NCBI GenBank assembly: GCA_964614515.1
Contig: CAZTPJ010000020.1
Location: 1-52,913 of the forward strand
Source of the DNA: CAZTPJ01 sp964614515
Lineage (GTDB): Bacteria; Planctomycetota; Phycisphaerae; Phycisphaerales; UBA1924
Direction: 5' to 3'
DNA length: 52,913 bases
In this document: in pieces, positions 41,660 through 49,703 of the stretch
Layout: each line of letters opens with the position of its first letter
Position numbering within the stretch: the stretch's first letter is position 1
Position numbers and translations under genes: made by a program
Notes under the pieces: model-generated
Databases searched by the model: none
The model's input: only the letters and a program-made list of their open reading frames with translations
What the model was told of the DNA's origin: nothing

Positions 41660-43864
41660 ATGCGGATCGCGCTCGTCTCACACGAATACCCCCCCTTCCG
41701 CGGCGGAGGCATCGGAACCTACGCCACCGTCATGGCCGACGCCTTCGCCGCCGCCGGGCACGAGGTTCATGTTCTGACCAACCGCTTCGACTATGGCTCG
41801 ACCGATCCCATCCATGGCAAATCCGTGCATCGCGACGGGAACCTGTGGGTGCATCGCATCGAGGCGGTGACGGATCAATGGCTGCCGCGCCCCCCGCATC
41901 ACCACGACGCCGACACGCTCGGTCAACTGCATCGATACTGGAGCCCGTATCTGTACTACGCCGAGATGGTCGCCGAACGCCTCGACGCCATCTGCCGCGA
42001 GTACGACATCGAAGTCGCCGAGTTTCCAGAGTGTGCGGCCGAAGGCTATTCGGTCCTGCGCCGGCGCAACCTTCGCCTCGGCTTCACCTCGCTGCCCATC
42101 ACCGTGACGCTGCACTCGCCGATCTGGGAGATCTATCAATACAACCTGTACTCGCGTCACAACGCCGGATTTCATCGGCGGTCATACATGGAGGATGAGT
42201 GCATCCGCCTGGCGGACATGGTGAACTCGCCCAGCGCGCTGTTGTCGCGGATCGTGTACAAGCGCCTCGGTCTGGCCGACGGCCAGCCCCCGTGCGACGT
42301 GATGCCGCTGCCGATGGACTTTTCGAGCATTCCAACGTCGCTGCCCGGTCCGGCGACGAATGAAGACCCGACGCTGCTGTTCGTCGGAAGGTTGGAGCCG
42401 CGCAAGGGCGTGCGATATCTGGTGGATGCGGCCGTGCGCGTCATGGCCGAGCATCCACGCCTGCGCGTGCAACTCATCGGGCGAGACTGTGACGCGGGCG
42501 AAGCGCCGGGTTCGATGACCGAGTTCCTCAAGGCCCGCATCCCTCCCCGGCTGAGAGACAACTTCGAGTTCCTCGGTTCCATGCCGCGCGACACGCTCTT
42601 CGCGAGATACGCCTCCGCGACGGCCTGCGTCTTCGCCGCGCCGTGGGACAACTTTCCACTGACATGCATGGAAGCGATGGCCTGCAACTCCTGCGTCATC
42701 GCCAGCGACTACACGGGCATGGCCGAAATGATCGAACACGAGCGCTCCGGCCTGCTCTTCCCCGCGCGGGATGTCGGCGCGCTTGCCGACACCATCACGC
42801 GAGTCCTTGAAAACCCCGATCTGGCCGCATCCATCCGCCGACACGCCGCGCCGCGCATTCGATCGCTGTGCGATCCCGCCACGGCCGTCAACCGCCGCAT
42901 CGAACACTATCAACGCGTTATCGATCGTCGGGCCAGCGCGTTGGCCTCGCGAACGATCTCAGTTCCGGCCGAGCCTGCGGACTCTCGCCCGCGCCTGAGC
43001 GTCTACATCCCGAATCACACCAGCGCGGAGGGCATCGCGCGGTCCGTCACGGCCGTGCGAGAGTCCGCCCAGCGCGCCGATGTTGATCTCGACATCGCCA
43101 TCGTCGGCACGCCGCAGTGGCACACGCTCGCCAGTCCGCTCGAGGGCACGGCCGTGCTCTCCGCAGAAAGCGCCGAGCCGGACGCGGCCCGCCGACTCTG
43201 GCTCGCTCGCGCTCGCGAAACCAACGCTGACTATCTCCTGCAACTCTGGCCGTGGGAACAGATCGAGCCGACCTATCTCGCGTCGTGCCTCGAGGTGATG
43301 CGTTCCGACGCCACGGCCGCGTGGGTCACTTCATGGGCGCTGCCGGTCGATGGCACGGTCGGACAGCCATACGCGGGCTATGACTTCTCCACGCCGCTGG
43401 AGATCATCGAATATCACCCCGTTCCGCTGGCGCTCATCCGCCGCGAAGCGCTCGAACGCGTCGGGGGATTGAATCACGAACTCCCGGCCGGATGGTCACA
43501 GTGGGACTTGTGGCTGGCGCTGCACGAAGCGGGGCTTCGCGGCGTGGTGATTCCATATTGGCTCGCGCGATATGTGCCGCGCATGGAGTACACGCTCGAA
43601 CGCCCGGGCACGCACGAAATCTACACGACCATGCTCGATACCATCACCGCGCGAAGCCCGCAGGTCTTCGCACGACACGCGACGGATTTGTGGCTCTTCG
43701 CCGTACTCTCCGCGGCCATGCCCGGCGCGACGTTCGCAGGCCCGGCCGCGCCGCACGAAACAAAGTTCGACGACTGGTGGGTGATGACCAAGAAGTATCT
43801 CAAGCGCCGCTGGCCATCGAGCGCAAAGGCGTTCCGGCGATATGTCAAAGGCCGGCCGATCTGA
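41660..43864 (+). CDS. GT4 glycosyltransferase fused to a GT2-like C-terminal domain
   Basis: A 734-aa protein. Residues 1-430 form a GT-B GT4 enzyme: N-terminal IALVSHEYPPFRGGGIGTYA, then LLFVGRLEPRKGVRYLVDA, and an EX7E-like region (VFAAPWDNFPLTCMEAMACN). From about 450 begins a second module, PRLSVYIPNHTSAEGIARSV, with a GT-A-like beginning but no obvious DXD; it contains the GT2-like segments ADYLLQLWPWEQIEPTYLAS and VGGLNHELPAGWSQWDLWLA. It has a basic C-terminus (KKYLKRRWPSSAKAFRRYVK). Probably a polysaccharide or glycolipid assembly enzyme; the second module may be inactive or only acceptor-binding. Confidence 0.82.
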   Translation: MRIALVSHEYPPFRGGGIGTYATVMADAFAAAGHEVHVLTNRFDYGSTDPIHGKSVHRDGNLWVHRIEAVTDQWLPRPPHHHDADTLGQLHRYWSPYLYYAEMVAERLDAICREYDIEVAEFPECAAEGYSVLRRRNLRLGFTSLPITVTLHSPIWEIYQYNLYSRHNAGFHRRSYMEDECIRLADMVNSPSALLSRIVYKRLGLADGQPPCDVMPLPMDFSSIPTSLPGPATNEDPTLLFVGRLEPRKGVRYLVDAAVRVMAEHPRLRVQLIGRDCDAGEAPGSMTEFLKARIPPRLRDNFEFLGSMPRDTLFARYASATACVFAAPWDNFPLTCMEAMACNSCVIASDYTGMAEMIEHERSGLLFPARDVGALADTITRVLENPDLAASIRRHAAPRIRSLCDPATAVNRRIEHYQRVIDRRASALASRTISVPAEPADSRPRLSVYIPNHTSAEGIARSVTAVRESAQRADVDLDIAIVGTPQWHTLASPLEGTAVLSAESAEPDAARRLWLARARETNADYLLQLWPWEQIEPTYLASCLEVMRSDATAAWVTSWALPVDGTVGQPYAGYDFSTPLEIIEYHPVPLALIRREALERVGGLNHELPAGWSQWDLWLALHEAGLRGVVIPYWLARYVPRMEYTLERPGTHEIYTTMLDTITARSPQVFARHATDLWLFAVLSAAMPGATFAGPAAPHETKFDDWWVMTKKYLKRRWPSSAKAFRRYVKGRPI

Positions 43865-43954
43865 CGCGCCCCCGAACCGAATACCATTGCCGCCAACTCA
43901 GTCCCCGCCCCGGCGGTCCGCACGGCCCGTCGTGCCCACTCATGCGCTGACCTC

Positions 43955-46900
43955 ATGGACCTCATCGAACTTCTCTCGGCATCGCCATCCCTGCGACGCC
44001 TGGCCGACCAGACCAGCGCCGGCGGATGGTCCGCCGCGCATGGCATCGCAGGCTCGTCAACGGTGTTCACGGCCGGCGTAATGGCGCGACTGACACATCG
44101 CCCCGTGATGCTGGTCGTGGCCCATCTGGACGATGCCGATGAATCGGCATGGCAACTTGAGTCAGCCGGCGCGCCCGTCATTCACCTGCCCGCGATGGAA
44201 CTGCTGCCGGGCGAGTCGGCCGCACGCCTCGACCTCTTCGCCGAGCGCCTTGATGCCCAGCGCGCGGTGCTCTCGATCGCGGCCGACGCGGCGCAGCCTG
44301 TGATCGTCACGGCCATCGCCGCGCTCATGCAGGGCGCGCCAGACCCCGCGCGACTTGACGATCACATTCGCCTCGTCGCGCCTGGTGATCGCGTCGCACC
44401 CGCCGATCTCGTGCGATGGCTCGATAGCGCGGGCTACAAGCGCGTCGCCGCCATCGAGGAACCCGGCGAGTTCGCGATGCGCGGCGGAATCCTCGACGTT
44501 TTCACGCCCGGCGAGCACGCGGGACCGATTCGCCTCGACTTCTTCGGCGATGAAGTCGAACGCATCACAACCATCGACATCGACACGATGGGTTCACTCG
44601 CGCCGCTGGACCGCGCACGCCTCGTGTGCGCTTCGCTCGAGGCCGCGGGCAGGGCGACCACATCGTTTGTGGATATCGTCCCGCGAAACGCCATCGCGAT
44701 CATCGCCGAGATGCAGGAAGTCACCGAACAGGGGCGCGGATACTTCGCGCGGGCGCATGGTCATGTCTTCGGCCCCCCGGCCGTGTTCAAGACTCTGTCG
44801 GATCGCCTGCACGCCGTGTGTGAACTCAACGAGTTTTCGCGTTCCACGCGCGAGCAGGCTCTTCTGTTGCCCGTTGCGCCGTTGCCCGAGTTTCCCGATG
44901 ATGTGAAAGTTGCGGTGGATGCGCTGGCGAGGCTCGATGGTGGTGATAGTGGGGGGGGGCGTGTGATCGCGCCGTGTCAGACGCCGGGCGATATGCAGCG
45001 CCTGGGCGAGTTGCTGCGCGAGAGCGAGGAGCCGGGTGCGAAGCGCATTGAGCCGGCGCTGGTGGGCGTGCATCGCGGATTCATATGGGGGGGGGATTCG
45101 GCTTCAGCGTCCGGCGCGGGCGAGATTGCGGCCGATTCGGGCGAACCGCATCTCATCATCGCGCCGTATCACGAGTTGATTCGTCGGTACACGACTCGGC
45201 GCAGTCCCACGCGCCTTCGCGCGGCCCGCGCGATGGACACCTTCCTCGAGTTCGCCGAAGGCGACTATGTCGTGCATGCCGAACACGGCATCGCGAAGTT
45301 CCTCGGCCTGAAGATGATGAAGCCCCAGCAGGTGCGGGCAGCGCTGGGGCCGGGAGTCGGCGCGGCGCGACCGACCGAGACAGATGAACCGCAGGAGTAC
45401 CTCACGCTCGAGTTCGCCGGTCGAACCAAGTTGCATGTCCCCGCCACGCGCATCGACCTCGTACAGAAATACGTCGGCGGCTTTCGCGGCAAGCCCGAAC
45501 TCTCCACCATCGGCGGCCTCAAGTGGCGAAACCAGAAGCAGCGCACGTCGGACTCCGTTCGCGAACTCGCGGCCGAGATGCTTCGCGTTCGCGCCGCCCG
45601 CGAGGCCATGCCCGGCGTGCGTTATCCCGCCGACACGCCCTGGCAGAAGGAGTTCGAGGATCAGTTCGCCTATGAGGAAACCGACGATCAACTCGCCGCG
45701 ATGATCGCGATCAAGCGGGACATGCAGGTCGAACGTCCGATGGATCGCCTGATCTGCGGCGATGTCGGCTTTGGCAAGACCGAACTGGCGATTCGCGCCG
45801 CATTCAAGGCCGCGGAGTTTGGCAGGCAGGTGGCCGTGCTCGTGCCCACCACGGTGCTGGCCGAGCAGCACGAGCGCACGTTTCGTTCGCGTCTGGCGGG
45901 GTTTCCGTTCCGCGTGGAGTCACTCTCGCGCTTCAAGACCGATCGCGAGATCAACGAGACACTGGCCGCCGTGCGCAGGGGACAAATCGACATCATCATC
46001 GGCACGCACCGGCTGTTGTCCAAGGATGTCAAGTTCGCCGACCTTGGCCTGGTCGTGATCGATGAGGAACAGCGCTTCGGCGTTGAACATAAGGATCAGT
46101 TGCTGCGCCTGCGCATGACGGCCGACGTGATGACGCTCTCGGCCACGCCGATCCCGCGCACGCTGCATATGTCCATGCTGGGCCTGCGCGACATCTCCAG
46201 CCTCGCAACCCCCCCCCTCGATCGACAGGCCGTGGTCACGGAAGTCATCCCGTGGAACCCGCGTCGGATCGAGACGGCCATCCGCCGCGAACTCGCCCGC
46301 GAGGGACAGATATATTATGTTCATAATCGCGTCTATGACATCCTCTCCGCGGCGGATGAAATCCGCAAACTCGCGCCCGATGCGCGGATCGTCGTCGGCC
46401 ACGGGCAGATGGGCGCCCGAGAACTTGAAGATGTCATGCTGCGCTTCACACGCCGCGACGCCGACATCCTCGTCTGCACCACAATCATCGAATCCGGCAT
46501 CGACATTCCCACGGCCAACACGATCTTCGTCGCCGATGCCCAGCGCTTCGGCCTGGCGGACCTGCATCAACTTCGCGGACGCGTCGGGCGATATAAACAT
46601 CGCGCCTATTGTTATCTGCTCACGCCGCTGGATCGCCCGTTGACAGAAGTGGCGCGGCAGCGGCTCAAGGCCGTCGAGCAGTATTCAGCGCTCGGCGCGG
46701 GGTTCAAGATCGCGATGCGCGATCTTGAGATTCGCGGCGCTGGCAATCTGCTTGGGAAGGAACAATCGGGGCACATCGCGGCCGTGGGGTATGAAATGTA
46801 CTGCCGTCTGCTCGATCAGGCCGTCAAGGCGCTCAAGGATGAGCGCGATGTGCAACCGAGCCAGACGACGCTGGACCTCGGGCTGGCAGGCTCGATTCCA

Positions 46901-47308
46901 AAAACATATATTCCATCCGATGCCCGACGAATGGACGCCTATCGCCGCCTGTGTCACGCCGCCAGCGCGGAACAACTCGAACAGACGCGCGGCGATCTGC
47001 TCACGGCCTATGGTCCGCTGCCCACGGCCGTGGAACGCCTCTTCGCCGTCGCGGAAGTTCGCATCCTCGCGGCCGAGGCTGGCGCGGTCTCGGTTGTGGT
47101 TCGCCCGCCGGATGTTATATTCCGCACGAGCGATCCGGATCGCATCGCGCAGCGCCTCCGCCGCGACGCATCCGCGCCCGGCGCCGTGACCATCCTGCCG
47201 CCCAAAAGCAATGAGCAGTTGTGCGAAGTCTACTTCCGACCGCCGCCAAAGTACCTCGAACCCGACACACTGATGGCCGTGCTGCGGAAGCGCCTGTCAC
47301 CACTATAA
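43955..47308 (+). CDS. mfd: Transcription-repair coupling factor
   Basis: A 1117-aa Mfd. The N-terminal UvrB-homology region (about 1-330) is followed by the RNA-polymerase-interacting CarD-like domain (about 425-510, GDYVVHAEHGIAKFLGLKMM and LHVPATRIDLVQKYVGG). The SF2 translocase has Walker A GDVGFGKTELAIRAA (about 606), DEEQ (VVIDEEQRFGV, about 703), SATPIPRTLHMSMLGLRDIS and QLRGRVGRYKHRAYCYLL. The C-terminal TRCF domain follows (about 970-1117). It removes stalled RNA polymerase and recruits UvrA. The gene contains three 9-base homopolymers. uvrC follows after a repeat element. Confidence 0.96.
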   Translation: MDLIELLSASPSLRRLADQTSAGGWSAAHGIAGSSTVFTAGVMARLTHRPVMLVVAHLDDADESAWQLESAGAPVIHLPAMELLPGESAARLDLFAERLDAQRAVLSIAADAAQPVIVTAIAALMQGAPDPARLDDHIRLVAPGDRVAPADLVRWLDSAGYKRVAAIEEPGEFAMRGGILDVFTPGEHAGPIRLDFFGDEVERITTIDIDTMGSLAPLDRARLVCASLEAAGRATTSFVDIVPRNAIAIIAEMQEVTEQGRGYFARAHGHVFGPPAVFKTLSDRLHAVCELNEFSRSTREQALLLPVAPLPEFPDDVKVAVDALARLDGGDSGGGRVIAPCQTPGDMQRLGELLRESEEPGAKRIEPALVGVHRGFIWGGDSASASGAGEIAADSGEPHLIIAPYHELIRRYTTRRSPTRLRAARAMDTFLEFAEGDYVVHAEHGIAKFLGLKMMKPQQVRAALGPGVGAARPTETDEPQEYLTLEFAGRTKLHVPATRIDLVQKYVGGFRGKPELSTIGGLKWRNQKQRTSDSVRELAAEMLRVRAAREAMPGVRYPADTPWQKEFEDQFAYEETDDQLAAMIAIKRDMQVERPMDRLICGDVGFGKTELAIRAAFKAAEFGRQVAVLVPTTVLAEQHERTFRSRLAGFPFRVESLSRFKTDREINETLAAVRRGQIDIIIGTHRLLSKDVKFADLGLVVIDEEQRFGVEHKDQLLRLRMTADVMTLSATPIPRTLHMSMLGLRDISSLATPPLDRQAVVTEVIPWNPRRIETAIRRELAREGQIYYVHNRVYDILSAADEIRKLAPDARIVVGHGQMGARELEDVMLRFTRRDADILVCTTIIESGIDIPTANTIFVADAQRFGLADLHQLRGRVGRYKHRAYCYLLTPLDRPLTEVARQRLKAVEQYSALGAGFKIAMRDLEIRGAGNLLGKEQSGHIAAVGYEMYCRLLDQAVKALKDERDVQPSQTTLDLGLAGSIPKTYIPSDARRMDAYRRLCHAASAEQLEQTRGDLLTAYGPLPTAVERLFAVAEVRILAAEAGAVSVVVRPPDVIFRTSDPDRIAQRLRRDASAPGAVTILPPKSNEQLCEVYFRPPPKYLEPDTLMAVLRKRLSPL

Positions 47309-47491
47309 GAAGCCCGACCGTAAGGAAGGGCTTGGCCGCGCACGGTTGCGCTGCGCCTCCCACAATCGCCATTCGTCACAGCAACCATCATGCAAGGGCT
47401 GACTGAACGTGGCGAACTGTGACGACGCAGACCGTTGCACATCCGTTCATCCTCGCCCGCCTCCAAGCCCTCCCTCATGGTCGGGCTTCCT
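47309..47491. repeat. MITE-like element, copy A
   Basis: A 183-bp element bounded by imperfect 27-bp inverted repeats (AAGCCCGACC...AGGGCTT at the left and its near-complement at the right). Each end is itself a small hairpin (AAGCCC/GGGCTT). It begins one base after the mfd stop and ends 22 bp before the uvrC start. Copy B at 48945-49126 has the same ends and similar interior. No transposase. Confidence 0.85.
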
Positions 47492-47502
47492 GTTGTTGCA
47501 CA

Positions 47503-47508
47503 TACAAT
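47503..47508 (+). promoter_or_regulatory. -10-like hexamer 5 nt before uvrC
   Basis: TACAAT, then CACCC and GTG at 47514. The distance from the end of element A (47491) is 12 bp. No Shine-Dalgarno sequence. No convincing -35. Confidence 0.35.
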
Positions 47509-47513
47509 CACCC

Positions 47514-48881
47514 GTGACCACCGAACCACTCACAGACCCGGCGCAGCGCGACCCGCGCCTCGCGCGGCTGCTCGCCAAGGCACGCGCACTGCCGCGTTCG
47601 CCCGGTGTCTACTTGATGAAGGACGCCGCCGGCGTCGTGCTGTATGTCGGCAAGGCCTCGCGCCTGCCCGATCGCGTCTCATCGTACTTCATCCCCTCAG
47701 CCGATCTCGGCCCCGGCAAGCAGCCGATGCTCGACATCGTGGATGACTTCGACACCATCGAATGCGAAGGCGAGTGGGAAGCGCTGCTCATGGAAGCGCG
47801 GCTCATCAAGGACATCAAGCCGCGATTCAATGCGCGACTCAGCGATGACAAGACCTTCCCCTACCTCGTCATCACCCAGCGCGAGGACTTCCCGCGCGTC
47901 ATCATCACGCGAAACCCAAACAACCCGAAGTTCAAGGGCGCTCGGGTCTTCGGCCCGTTCACCAAGCCGGGTTCGCTGCGTACGGCCATGCAGCACCTGC
48001 AGCGCGTCTTCAAGTTCCGCACCTGTTCGCTCGACATCATCGACGGCGATCCGAAGAACCGATTCTTTCGCCCCTGCCTGTTGCATGCGATCGGACAATG
48101 CACCGCGCCGTGCGCCGCGAGGATCGACAAGGCCGCGTATCGCGATGATGTCTCACGGTTCATCCGCGCCATCGAGTCCAAGCGCAGCGTGATGATCCGC
48201 GAGATGCAGGCGGAGATGCAGGAGGCGTCAAAGGCGCTGGACTTTGAACGTGCGGCGGCGCTGCGCGATCAGATCCGCGCCCTGGAGAAACTCGACGAGC
48301 GCGCCACACGCGCTGACGGGTGGCAGCCAGAGGCGGAACACTTCCTCGCGAACCCGGCCGCGGGACTGCGAAGTTTGCAGAAGACGCTCGCCCTCGACAC
48401 GCCGATCCGCTGCATCGAGGGATTCGACATCGCGCACCTCGCCGGGGGCGAAACCGTCGCGAGCAAGGTGTGCTTCGTTGACGGCCGTCCCTTCCGCAAC
48501 GAATATCGCCGCTATCGCATCAAGAGCGTCGCCGGGGGCAACGATGACTACGCGAGCATTCGCGAAGTGATCTCACGCCGATATCGCGAAGCCGGCGCGG
48601 GACACGAACTCTATCCCGACGTGATCCTGATCGACGGAGGTCTCGGCCAGTTGCACGCGGCCCTTGAAGCGTTCGAATCGCTCGACATGCTCCCGCCGAT
48701 GGTCATCTCGCTGGCAAAGAAGGAAGAGCTGATCTATGTGCAGCGTCGGACCGAACCGATCCGCCTCGGGCGCGACAACGCGGGACTCAAACTCTGCCAG
48801 GCCATCCGCGATGAAGCCCACCGCTTCGCGCAGCACTACCACCACATCCTCCGCCGCAAACGCACGCTTGAGGAAGAGTGA
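47514..48881 (+). CDS. uvrC: Excinuclease ABC subunit C, compact form
   Basis: A 455-aa UvrC, versus about 600 for E. coli. GIY-YIG domain at 30-110 (GVYLMKDAAGVVLYVGKASR). A Cys pair and HAIGQCTAPCA follow (about 185-200). UVR domain at about 230-265 (SKALDFERAAALRDQIRALE). RNase-H-like 5' nuclease from about 300, with EGFDIAHLAGGETV, VAGGNDDYASIREVISRRY and PDVILIDGGLGQLHAALEAF, and the end RDEAHRFAQHYHHILRR. The middle beta subdomain and the C-terminal helix-hairpin-helix domain are absent; catalytic Asp residues appear kept. The start is placed at GTG 47514; an in-frame ATG at 47409 would begin inside repeat element A and add 35 residues. Confidence 0.92.
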   Translation: MTTEPLTDPAQRDPRLARLLAKARALPRSPGVYLMKDAAGVVLYVGKASRLPDRVSSYFIPSADLGPGKQPMLDIVDDFDTIECEGEWEALLMEARLIKDIKPRFNARLSDDKTFPYLVITQREDFPRVIITRNPNNPKFKGARVFGPFTKPGSLRTAMQHLQRVFKFRTCSLDIIDGDPKNRFFRPCLLHAIGQCTAPCAARIDKAAYRDDVSRFIRAIESKRSVMIREMQAEMQEASKALDFERAAALRDQIRALEKLDERATRADGWQPEAEHFLANPAAGLRSLQKTLALDTPIRCIEGFDIAHLAGGETVASKVCFVDGRPFRNEYRRYRIKSVAGGNDDYASIREVISRRYREAGAGHELYPDVILIDGGLGQLHAALEAFESLDMLPPMVISLAKKEELIYVQRRTEPIRLGRDNAGLKLCQAIRDEAHRFAQHYHHILRRKRTLEEE

Positions 48882-48907
48882 GTTGCGCGTGGCATAGCGC
48901 GTGGCAT

Positions 48908-48929
48908 GGGCAAGCCTTCAGGCTTGCCC
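48908..48929. repeat. Perfect 9-bp hairpin (REP-like)
   Basis: GGGCAAGCC, TTCA, GGCTTGCCC. It lies 27 bp after the uvrC stop, without a T-run. It resembles short palindromic repeats found dispersed in planctomycete genomes, though copies elsewhere in this window are not seen. Confidence 0.6.
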
Positions 48930-48944
48930 GTGCTGCTCCCATAG

Positions 48945-49126
48945 GAAGCCCGACCGTAAGGAAGGGCTTAGCCGCGCACGGTTGCGCTGCGCATCCCACA
49001 GTCGCCATTCGTCACCTCAACCACCATGCAAGAGCTGATCGAATGTAGCAAACTGTGACGCGGGAAGCATCCGCACGAACCTCGCGTCACGCCGCCTCCA
49101 AGCCCTCCCTCACGGGCGGGCTTCCT
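48945..49126. repeat. MITE-like element, copy B
   Basis: A 182-bp element. Its first 25 bases are identical to copy A, and it has the matching right-end inverted repeat (AAGCCCTCCCTCACGGGC...). The interior is similar but with several substitutions. Together A and B bracket uvrC in the same orientation. Confidence 0.85.
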
Positions 49127-49194
49127 ATTGCGTGCCATGCAGTCGCCAGCGGCGACTTCGATGCATCCTGCGGCAGATCCGCGACTGTCGCTCA

Positions 49195-49200
49195 TACACT
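49195..49200 (+). promoter_or_regulatory. -10-like hexamer 5 nt before the deaminase
   Basis: TACACT, then CACCC and the ATG at 49206; the same layout as upstream of uvrC. No -35 or Shine-Dalgarno sequence. Confidence 0.3.
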
Positions 49201-49205
49201 CACCC

Positions 49206-49676
49206 ATGACCCCCGACATCTTCATGCGACGCGCGATCGACATGGCCGAGGCCGCCATCCTCCACGGCCAGTCACCCTTCGGCTGCGTCATCGTCCGCGA
49301 CCATCGCATCATCGCCGCGGCTCACAACCAGGTCTGGCGAGACCACGACCCAACCGCACACGCCGAGGTCGTCGCCATCCGTCGTGCGGCCGTGAAACTC
49401 GGAACCATCAACCTCGCGGGCTGCGACCTGTTCAGCACCTGCGAGCCGTGTCCGATGTGTGCTTCCGCGATTCACTGGGCCAACGTGTCGCGCGTCTGCT
49501 TCGGCGCGAGCATCGCCGATGCGGCCGGGGTCGGCTTCTCGGAACTCGACATCCCCATCGCGGATCTGTACGCACAGGGTCGCAGCCCCGTGGCGCTGCT
49601 TCCGCGACAACTTTCCGCCGAATGCGCAGCGCTGTTCGACCGCTGGAAGCGCCTCGGACGCGGCCGGGCATACTGA
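49206..49676 (+). CDS. Nucleoside/guanine deaminase (GuaD-like, cytidine deaminase superfamily)
   Basis: A 156-aa zinc-dependent deaminase: HAE at 52-54 (DPTAHAEVVAIRRAA) and the PCPMC pair at 81-85. The pattern DPTAHAEVVAIR, STCEPCPMCASAIHWANVSR and the ending WKRLGRGRAY are closer to GuaD-type guanine deaminase than to TadA. It would hydrolyse guanine or a related nucleobase; the exact substrate is uncertain. The start at 49206 fits the family. nadB follows after 27 bp. Confidence 0.83.
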   Translation: MTPDIFMRRAIDMAEAAILHGQSPFGCVIVRDHRIIAAAHNQVWRDHDPTAHAEVVAIRRAAVKLGTINLAGCDLFSTCEPCPMCASAIHWANVSRVCFGASIADAAGVGFSELDIPIADLYAQGRSPVALLPRQLSAECAALFDRWKRLGRGRAY

Positions 49677-49689
49677 TCCGCGGCCCGCT

Positions 49690-49695
49690 TATAAT
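49690..49695 (+). promoter_or_regulatory. Perfect -10 box 8 nt before nadB
   Basis: TATAAT with 8 nt to the ATG at 49704. No Shine-Dalgarno sequence and no -35 at 16-18 bp. Transcription would start 0-2 nt before the start codon. Confidence 0.45.
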
Positions 49696-49703
49696 GCCGC
49701 GAG

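Larger units (their letters stand above)
48882..49205. other. Gene-free region between uvrC and the deaminase
   Basis: Holds a hairpin (48908-48929), MITE-like copy B (48945-49126), and a -10-like hexamer at 49195-49200. The first bases after uvrC contain two near-copies of GCGCGTGGCAT. Confidence 0.6.

Noticed and set aside
47409..47513. ATG at 47409 as the true uvrC start
   Set aside because: The added residues are encoded by repeat element A, and UvrC homology begins after the GTG at 47514.
48908..48929. Hairpin after uvrC as an intrinsic terminator
   Set aside because: The stem is perfect but there is no T-run after it.
47309..49126. The two repeats flanking uvrC as a CRISPR array
   Set aside because: Only two long copies 1.6 kb apart with a gene between; no short regular spacers and no cas genes.
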